A stretch of DNA of 64,000 nucleotides from Pseudopyrenochaeta lycopersici. Taxonomy: Eukaryota; Ascomycota; Dothideomycetes; Pleosporales; Pseudopyrenochaetaceae. The position numbers were made by a program, and so were the translations under genes. Shown here one piece after another: positions 57,483 through 64,000 of this stretch. The DNA is taken from contig NHZP01000014.1 in NCBI GenBank assembly GCA_003313425.1, forward strand, positions 1,178,001 through 1,242,000, in the 5' to 3' direction. The notes under the pieces were generated by a model. That model was not told where the DNA came from and searched no databases. It was given only the letters and a program-made list of their open reading frames with translations. Numbering within the stretch: the first letter of the stretch is position 1; each line of letters opens with the position of its first letter.

Positions 57483-59159
57483 GTTGTCTGGCCGTCAGCG
57501 TCGAGTCTCTCTGGTGGCCAAGAGAGGATTTGAACTGCCTTTGGCAATGTGGCTGAACGTTTGGGGCCTCCGACAATTCGAGCACGATCCTGGTCGATTT
57601 TATCGGCAAAAGGCCAAGAGCCGGCCCCGATGCTCACTTGCATGCAATTGTGGTACGGATGAATACCGGGCCAGGTGAGTCAAAAGAGAGAAATGCTCAC
57701 GCACCCCACAAGCGAGGCGAACAAGTGCAACGTTTTCAACTTTCTGAGGCCAGTTCGTCTGCATGCAGCCACGCAATGCCTCCTTGTACGGAGCTGGGGT
57801 GCCAGACTCGTCGTTTCTTACCGCCGTCTAAGTCCGGGCTTGCCGGCACTACACCAAAGGGAACGATGGTATAAGTTTGTCAAGAACGAACCCAGACGCG
57901 CCTCGTGCCTGTCGCTTGCTTGGAGGTTGACTTGCCGCCAATCTTCAGTCTTCTCTTGCACTTGTCCATCCATGGCCATTCCCAGCCTGACTCATCCCCC
58001 AACTGAGGCCACCTGTGCGCTTTGTCATCGTACAATCGTTCGTACATCCTGGCGATCTCTTCCAGACCAGGGCGCCCATTCCGATGCCATTCCGACGGTG
58101 CAGAATGCAGCCGCAAAAAAGTCGCCGAACGCCTTGCCATGACCCAATCAGCCCGTTGCCCAACATATGTCGGAAGCTTGTAAACGACAAAAATTGACCA
58201 CGCTTGGATCATTCAGAGCGCGGCAGACTTCCCAAAGACGCCAGTGAATGCGTCCCGTCGGCCGCAGATGCAGTGCTGAACAGAGCATTCCAGCCAATCT
58301 CGACGGCTTCACATCTCAAAGCAGCTGTCACAAGGCAATAAGCAGACAAGTCGAGATGTCTTGGAGGCGGCGCAACCTCGCGTTCCGTGGCACGCGATGT
58401 CCGCATGACAAACTCGGATCGGACCAAATATATCCGCCCCCTCCGATGCAATCCATCTGATAAGCAAAGCCCATCGCCAGCTCCAGATGCCCATACTAAG
58501 TGCCATATCCCAAGCTTTGTGGGGGTGGACCACCCACAGCGAGCAATGATGACTGCCTATCTGCACATGCAGGAAAGTGCACTGCATCGTGTTGAGCACA
58601 CGCTGGAGCATGCGGAATGACGCCATTAATCGTACAACGCCAGGCTACAGCAGCTCTACTGCCGTATAATCGACTCATCCAGCGGTTCGACAACTTATCA
58701 TGCGCCATCTCTGCCTTCTGGAACACTGGTAAGACGCGTTTTTTATTTCCTGGCATATTGGGATGCGTCCCGCTAAAGTCGGTCCCACTTATTAGGCTTC
58801 AGTGAGGCTGTTCATCCTACAGCCTCTGTTGGTTTCCCATCACCGTTCAGTTGTGATGAACCTGCAAATTCATGTAGATAGCGAGCCGCGTATTGTACAT
58901 CATAAGCTTTGCAACTAAATAGAGTATTGCACATTACAAACTTTCGCAATTTTGGCGCTAACGCCAGAAACCGTGAGCCCGCATTGCATTGGGTGGGGCT
59001 ATCATGAATTCTTCCCCGCAGGGTGCAGGTAAGAATCTGACCGGCGCCCAACCCAGGTCTGATCTTCGAGTAGGCAGTAACTTTGTTACAAACAAGGTAA
59101 ACTCTTTCCCACCTTTGTCCACCTCCTCCTTCAAGCCTCTAAACCGGATCACTATCAAC
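57483..59159. other. Long divergent intergenic region, no gene seen
   Basis: About 1.7 kb between the starts of a Zn2Cys6 gene (minus) and a hydrolase gene (plus). Frames of 100-155 codons occur on both strands at 57675-58212 but overlap each other and have no recognisable domain. Sequence up to 59159 includes an in-frame ATG at 59004 that I treat as leader. Confidence 0.5.
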
Positions 59160-60125
59160 ATGGCTGCAGAAAGAGACTCGCCAAGCCCATTTACACCCTT
59201 CTCCCTACCTTTGTCAAACAATGCTACGTTGACAGGGATAGCACTCACTCCACCACTTGATTCATGGAAAGGTACCCGGCGTCCCCTCATCGTTGCTCTG
59301 CACGGTGGAACCTGCAAAGCAAATCACTACGACATATCATCTCGCTATACCTCTGCAACTACTGCAGCAAGCACCGGTATCCCAATCGTGTCTATCAATC
59401 GGCCCTGCTATAATGGAACGAGTTCCTTCCTACCGCTGTCTGCAGATAATGAAAGTCAGAGCTTCTTTGGGATGACTGCAATATGGTTACACGAGTACAT
59501 CCTGCCCAAAGTCTGGGAAACGTTTGGTATCCCAAACAACTGCGTTGGGATTGTCCTTCTCAGCCACTCACTAGCAGTGCCTCCATCAATACTTACTGGT
59601 GCCATGTATTCCACGGATTCAGAAGTACCCAATGGTTATCCACTTGCCGGTCTGATTCTCTCAGGTTTCGGAGCACCAGGAACTCCAAACAATATTCCGA
59701 CCCCGCTTTCAGGGCAGGCCACAGACGAGATCGTCTTCTCGCCTGAAACGAAACAGCTCATGATGGTTTCTGAGCTCAGTCTTCAATGTGCAGAAGTAGC
59801 CATCCTGCCTCTCGTCGACACCCTGACAAATAGTATGCCTGTGGATGAATTGGAGGATATGATTTCAAAATGGCCTGAAACATGGGAACTTGCCGCGCAA
59901 CATGTCGAGCTCCCTGTCTTGCATCGAATGGGTGAGCACGACTGGCTATGGAAATCGGATGAGGCGAGCATGGACAAGTTCCGTCGCGCATTCAAGAGGT
60001 CGCCGCGTTTCGATTCAGGTGTTGTGAGTGGAGCTCCTCACGCACTAGAAATGTGGTCCAAGGCACAGCAGTGGTATGATTTAGTCTTCCAATTTGCAAG
60101 AGAGGCATGCGAGGAGTCTGGCTAA
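59160..60125 (+). CDS. Alpha/beta hydrolase
   Basis: Single exon, 321 aa from ATG 59160, chosen because ATCAACATGGC is a good start context and homologues of this type begin near the FTPFSLPL motif; an upstream ATG at 59004 would add 52 residues of unconvincing sequence. Hallmarks are PLIVALHGGTCKANHYD (oxyanion HGG) and a nucleophile-elbow candidate LLSHSLAV, with Ser137. The elbow reads S-H-S-L-A instead of the usual G-x-S-x-G. HRMGEHDWLW could hold the acid, and GAPHALEMW the His. No signal peptide is seen. The function is probably hydrolysis of a small ester or amide, but the substituted elbow glycines make activity uncertain. Confidence 0.83.
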   Translation: MAAERDSPSPFTPFSLPLSNNATLTGIALTPPLDSWKGTRRPLIVALHGGTCKANHYDISSRYTSATTAASTGIPIVSINRPCYNGTSSFLPLSADNESQSFFGMTAIWLHEYILPKVWETFGIPNNCVGIVLLSHSLAVPPSILTGAMYSTDSEVPNGYPLAGLILSGFGAPGTPNNIPTPLSGQATDEIVFSPETKQLMMVSELSLQCAEVAILPLVDTLTNSMPVDELEDMISKWPETWELAAQHVELPVLHRMGEHDWLWKSDEASMDKFRRAFKRSPRFDSGVVSGAPHALEMWSKAQQWYDLVFQFAREACEESG

Positions 60126-60457
60126 AGCTACCAACCGTTAATGCACGGGGAGGACCCTGATCTCAGAAAGATGTTTACTCTTGCTTTGATCAGACCAGGC
60201 AATGGAGCCACCAAAGATCATGAAGCAGTCGTAACACGCACGTTTTAGTAGATTGCAGAAGCCTTAGGGCTGTTGAAGCTCCTGTCGCAGATACCGCTAG
60301 CACAGAGAGTTTTCGAAGACGGCGTGGTCTGTGTGTTTTGCCGTTAGTCGTCCCAGCGACCATCACCAGGCAGCAACATTTGTTTGTGTTTGCTTTTCAT
60401 ACAAGCTGTAATGATGACGCTGGACCTTGAACCTTTTATCTGTGCTGTTGATCATTA
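60126..60457. other. Short intergenic stretch
   Basis: This separates two rightward genes. I see nothing beyond flanking UTR and promoter sequence. Confidence 0.6.
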
Positions 60458-61891
60458 ATGATGGCCTACGAAGGACTTCCTGCATCCACGTCCGCTTTCC
60501 AAGTCTTTGTCAGATGGAAGCCTTTGCTTACTGACGAGGCAAGTACGCCGAGGATTCAAAACAGAGTCGCCCAATGCGATACGAAAAATTCGATCGCACT
60601 TACCGTTGCATCCTCATCAAGTGGGCCTACAACATGGCAAAGCGGGGCATCGTTTGAGCGAGTCTTCCCCACGACGACTGTCAACCAGGATGTATACGAA
60701 AGTGTGGTTGCACCAATTATACCCCAAGTGCTGAAGAGAGCAACTTGCAACTTTTTCGCATACGGGCATTCCGGCAGTGGGAAAACACATACTATCATCG
60801 GTTACGAGTACAAGGACAATAAACATTTGGGACTATGCTTGGCAGCAGCGAACCACCTCTTTCGCGCACTGCATGAGATCAACAGCCCAGGCACGAATTC
60901 AGCGGAGAGAAACCCAAGCGAAGGAGGGGAAGTGCTTGGCATAGCCATCCGTCTCTACGAAGTCCGAGGTAAACAGGCGTATGATCTGTTTAACAACGGT
61001 ATCGAGTGCCACATTCGAGAAGGCCCGGATGGCCAAACACATATTCGCGGCCAAACAGAAATCCTGGAAGGCGGGAAAGTCAGGGTGCGTCCAATTGTTG
61101 CACGGCCATGCTGGTCATTCGAAGAGCTTCGTAGCACTGTCCTGGCGGGCCTTGCACTGCGGGCGACGGGATCATCGACTATACACGATGAGAGTTCTCG
61201 GACACACGCCGTGCTCGAGCTCGAGATTGTAAACAAGACGTTGATGGATCTTCGGGAAGCAGTTATAGAGCGAGAGTCAGAGCTCGTCCCTGTAGGGAAG
61301 CGAGCTGCTGACGTCTATATTGAAGAGCAGATGAAGAGCCTGATACGCACTGCAGATGGGAAATACGAGCCGAATCCAGATTGCCCATTGAATCAGGAGC
61401 GCATCGATATAGTAGAAGCCGAGAAGAAAAAGTATGAGGATCGACTGAAGGCAGCTGAAGATGCGGCGACGGCATGCTTTGCCAACAGCAAACACACATG
61501 CCTCGGCGGCAAGATCGTCTTTGTAGACCTCGCCGGCTCGGAGTACTTCGATCGCAAAGTCAACTCTACAGCTGCATCCGCCACTGCACCGAAGCAGACT
61601 ATGCAAGAGCGCCAACAAGGCCGCCAGATCAATACCGACCTATTCTCGCTCAAAGAAGTCATACGTGCCAGAGCTATGAATAAAGCTCGGATTCCTTATC
61701 GGGCAAGTCCACTCACAATGGTGCTGCGCAGCCACTTTGAAGGAGCGGAGAAGGGCTGTTCGGCTATGATATTGACGGTCGCGAGCGGAGAGGATCAGTT
61801 TGCAGCGACGATGAATACGCTCAAGTATGGCGATTTGATCGGTTCAGTGAAGGCGAATACGGGGAAGGTGTCGACTGCATCTGTTGGCTAG
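60458..61891 (+). CDS. Kinesin-like motor-domain protein, tail-less, with long insertion
   Basis: Single exon, 477 aa, essentially one motor domain. Nucleotide-binding parts are the P-loop G103-H-S-G-S-G-K-T110 (usually GQTGSGKT), switch I SSRTH at 246-250 and switch II DLAGSE at 357-362. FSLKEVIRARAMNKARIPYR and SPLTMVLRSHFEG match the microtubule-facing helix region; the class resembles kinesin-13 most. Two deviations stand out. About 90-100 residues lie between switch I and switch II where kinesins usually have about 30, and the insert is charged and helical with a Cys-containing end. No neck, coiled coil or tail follows the motor. It could be a microtubule-end-acting or non-motile paralogue. 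Conservation of the ATPase motifs argues against it being a simple pseudogene. Confidence 0.85.
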   Translation: MMAYEGLPASTSAFQVFVRWKPLLTDEASTPRIQNRVAQCDTKNSIALTVASSSSGPTTWQSGASFERVFPTTTVNQDVYESVVAPIIPQVLKRATCNFFAYGHSGSGKTHTIIGYEYKDNKHLGLCLAAANHLFRALHEINSPGTNSAERNPSEGGEVLGIAIRLYEVRGKQAYDLFNNGIECHIREGPDGQTHIRGQTEILEGGKVRVRPIVARPCWSFEELRSTVLAGLALRATGSSTIHDESSRTHAVLELEIVNKTLMDLREAVIERESELVPVGKRAADVYIEEQMKSLIRTADGKYEPNPDCPLNQERIDIVEAEKKKYEDRLKAAEDAATACFANSKHTCLGGKIVFVDLAGSEYFDRKVNSTAASATAPKQTMQERQQGRQINTDLFSLKEVIRARAMNKARIPYRASPLTMVLRSHFEGAEKGCSAMILTVASGEDQFAATMNTLKYGDLIGSVKANTGKVSTASVG

Positions 61892-63005
61892 AGCAAGTAT
61901 TCAATGGCGGTACAGAACTGGAGCGTAGATACAGACACTACATAGGTAGTATAGTCCACATGCTTATTGATTTGAATTAGCATTCATTGAATTATTTTAT
62001 TCTCTCGCCACCTCAAAATTTCATCGTCCCAGAGGGCAGTCCGGCATTCTTCAAACCACTATCCATACTATAGTTTTGATTTCCCCTGGATTCAAAGAAA
62101 GGGTTGAGTATCGCGCCGCAAGGCATAAAGTTGTTGCCCCTGATCGAGGAGTGGGGCCCCGATAGCGAGTCGACCGCCGTGGTCGGGTCAAGCGACCGTA
62201 CCAGGTGAATTTTTTCAGCCAGAGTGAGTCTACTACAATCCATTGAATAGTGCTCAAAATCATGTCGTTTGTATATTCTACTTCACCACATACTTCAGAA
62301 CTGGAAATTGGGACTGACTGATTGGTCCTAACGTATGTGTATTTCTCAAGCCATTACTCAGGGATGCTAGGTCAAAGCGTCTCCCATACGAAGCCCCTGA
62401 TTTGAGCTAACAAGCTGCACATTGAATCACCTCAAAATAACCTTATGCCCCATATACGTAGAAGAAAACTAGCGAAAATGGTAAGAGCAAAAGTAAGCAT
62501 GAATACCTATATTGACAATAGAATGTTTGTTCAAGCTAGCGGTGCTGGCCGAACACTACGTAGTACTTCTATTCTTAGCTGCATTTCTTTCCATATTCAA
62601 AGCTTGCGCGGGAGATCTAATCGCATTCGGCTTTTTGCCCAGACTGGCCACTATTCTTGTCACGTTTGGTGCGTTGTGCTCCTAAAGCGCGGCGACTCAG
62701 CCTGCCAGGCCCGTTTTTCTTGGACACCTATTCCAGTAACGCCAAGTTTGCTCTTCGTTGGAGCATGTAACCCTAACCCTCGTGTAAATCACTTTAGCAT
62801 ATATTGTCGGGGTAGGCTTTGCTAGAGCAGATTGAGCAGGTAAATAGGCTAGCGAGCCTCGGCCCCGGAAAAGCCACCGAAAGATCGAGCTTCGAGCGAT
62901 CCTGACAGCCGTCAAAAATGATTGATATTGCTTAAAGCCTGCTGTAGGACTTGCGGAGAAAATCGTTGCCTCACTTTTGTCACTCGCTTTTTGTGTTTTA
63001 GCACC
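61892..63005. other. Intergenic, no gene seen
   Basis: About 1.1 kb ahead of the protease gene. Near 62767 a short AACCCTAACCCT run recalls the telomere unit but is only two copies long. No gene is supported. Confidence 0.55.
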
Positions 63006-64000
63006 ATGAATTGGAAATCTTTTTGTCTGTGCGTGACCAATTTGGTCGCAGTTTCCGCTTCTGAACCCCAGACCTGTGGCTCGTCCAACCCACCGGATGA
63101 AGCCTACATCGCTGCTCGCACTCTCCAGGCCTCTCAACATGTTGAACATATTGGTGGGATGTCGACAAAATTAATTGTGCGAAGCGACGCCTTGGTTATT
63201 CCGACCTATGTGCATATTATTGAAGCCAACGCCGATGTTGGATTCGTAACAGAAACCATGCTTGATGCCCAGGTAAGCACTGCCAATGGATCTGTTCCCG
63301 TGCACATGCCATTTTAGCCACTTCACTGCTAATTGCTCCCTAATGTTTTGAAAGATGAGGGTATTGAACAAAACATTTGCTCCGCATAACATTCAATTCG
63401 TCCTAAAGAACGTCTCGCATACCGTAAACGACGCATGGGCTGCGAGTACACGAAATAAGGACAAGTCTCTTGCTCTCCGACAGGGGAATTATGATGACCT
63501 GAATATCTATTTTGAATCGAGAGTCGGCACGTCAACAGATACGATAACTGGCTTATGTGAGTTCCCTGTTCAAGATCCCGCGAATACCGGGATAAACGGT
63601 ACGTCTTGGGCTGTGTTCGACGGGTGCCATATTGGCGCGGTGACAATGCCTGGTGGGCCCGGCATTCCAGGAGATCCAGGAAACAATCAAGGCAAAACCG
63701 GTACTCATGAGGTTGGACATTGGTTTGGTCTGTTCCATGTGTTCGATGGATTTGATTGTAATGGCGAAGGCGACTTTGTGGATGACACGCCAATGATGGC
63801 CGGGGCTTCGAAAGGTTGCAATCTGGGCCAGGATACCTGCCCTGATCACCCCGGTCTTGACCCAATTCATAACTATATGGACTACAGTTCCAATGAATGG
63901 TACGTAAACGTCCGGACTGGCTGCCTTTAAAAACAGTATTGACAAAAGTTTAGCCAATATGAATTTACGCCTGGACAAGCGAATCGGATGCACCAATCCT
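63006..64000 (+). CDS. Secreted zinc metalloprotease, M43B (pappalysin-like), partial at window end
   Basis: Three exons are visible: 63006..63272, 63355..63899 and 63954..64000, the last running out of the window. Introns are 82 and 54 nt (GTAAGC and GTACGT donors, AAAG and TTTAG acceptors). The product starts MNWKSFCLCVTNLVAVSAS, a signal peptide, and is read to about 286 residues. The zinc site is HEVGHWFGLFH at 207-217 (H207, H211, H217 ligands, Glu208 base), the extended metzincin pattern. Cys-rich surroundings (GFDCNGEGDF, GCNLGQDTC) and HNYMDYSSNECQYEF, the Met-turn region, follow, and the last exon reads QYEFTPGQANRMHQ. This set defines fungal M43B proteases, which are secreted endopeptidases. 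The C terminus lies beyond the window. Confidence 0.93.

Noticed and set aside
57675..58212. Overlapping frames of 110-155 codons on both strands
   Set aside because: They overlap each other, show no domain or signal peptide, and one has no convincing start. I treat them as chance in GC-rich promoter DNA.
62764..62780. AACCCTAACCCT telomere-like run
   Set aside because: Only two units, in ordinary intergenic sequence; too short to be an interstitial telomere scar.

Overview
The window is nuclear DNA of a filamentous ascomycete. Genes carry short (44-60 nt, occasionally 80-200 nt) introns with GTANGT-type donors and CTAAC/CTGAC-like branch sites. The content is typical of Pezizomycotina: Zn2Cys6 regulators, P450, laccase-like oxidase, TRI12-type MFS pump, SPA2, an intein in PRP8 and a decayed F-box gene. 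A Dothideomycete (Pleosporales-like) is my best guess, from gene style only. Coding starts given here are ATG codons; exon limits were worked out by hand from splice signals and reading-frame continuity. Layout, left to right: the 3'-truncated end of a secreted-protein gene; tRNA-Leu(CAG); a five-exon cytochrome P450; a four-TM glycoprotein-like membrane protein; the PRP8 gene (8.0-17.7 kb, minus) with a full-length homing-endonuclease intein; and ribosomal protein eL34 transcribed divergently from PRP8. Next come a Zn2Cys6 regulator, a four-TM protein, a vacuolar alkaline phosphatase (PHO8 type), a TRI12-family MFS transporter, RNA polymerase III subunit RPC34 and a methyltransferase. They are followed by a Hos2-type histone deacetylase divergent from an ING/PHD protein (Yng2-like), the polarity scaffold SPA2, a GH43-like protein, a multicopper oxidase and a beta-lactamase-like serine hydrolase. 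A gene-poor AT-richer stretch (49.0-51.1 kb) then leads into an F-box pseudogene, a D-2-hydroxyacid dehydrogenase, a second Zn2Cys6 regulator, an alpha/beta hydrolase, a short kinesin-like motor and a secreted M43 metalloprotease cut by the window end. The genes do not form one pathway. Housekeeping functions (splicing, translation, Pol III transcription, chromatin, polarity) are interleaved with accessory secreted or detoxification functions. No biosynthetic backbone gene (PKS, NRPS, terpene cyclase) is present. The most unusual object is the PRP8 intein (848 codons). It has intact splicing-block residues and both LAGLIDADG motifs, but about 350 residues lie between those motifs. Inside that acidic/serine-rich spacer is a 48-nt segment with all the signals of a spliceosomal intron, in frame and stop-free. 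If it is real, the central spliceosome protein needs RNA splicing of its own intein message as well as protein splicing.
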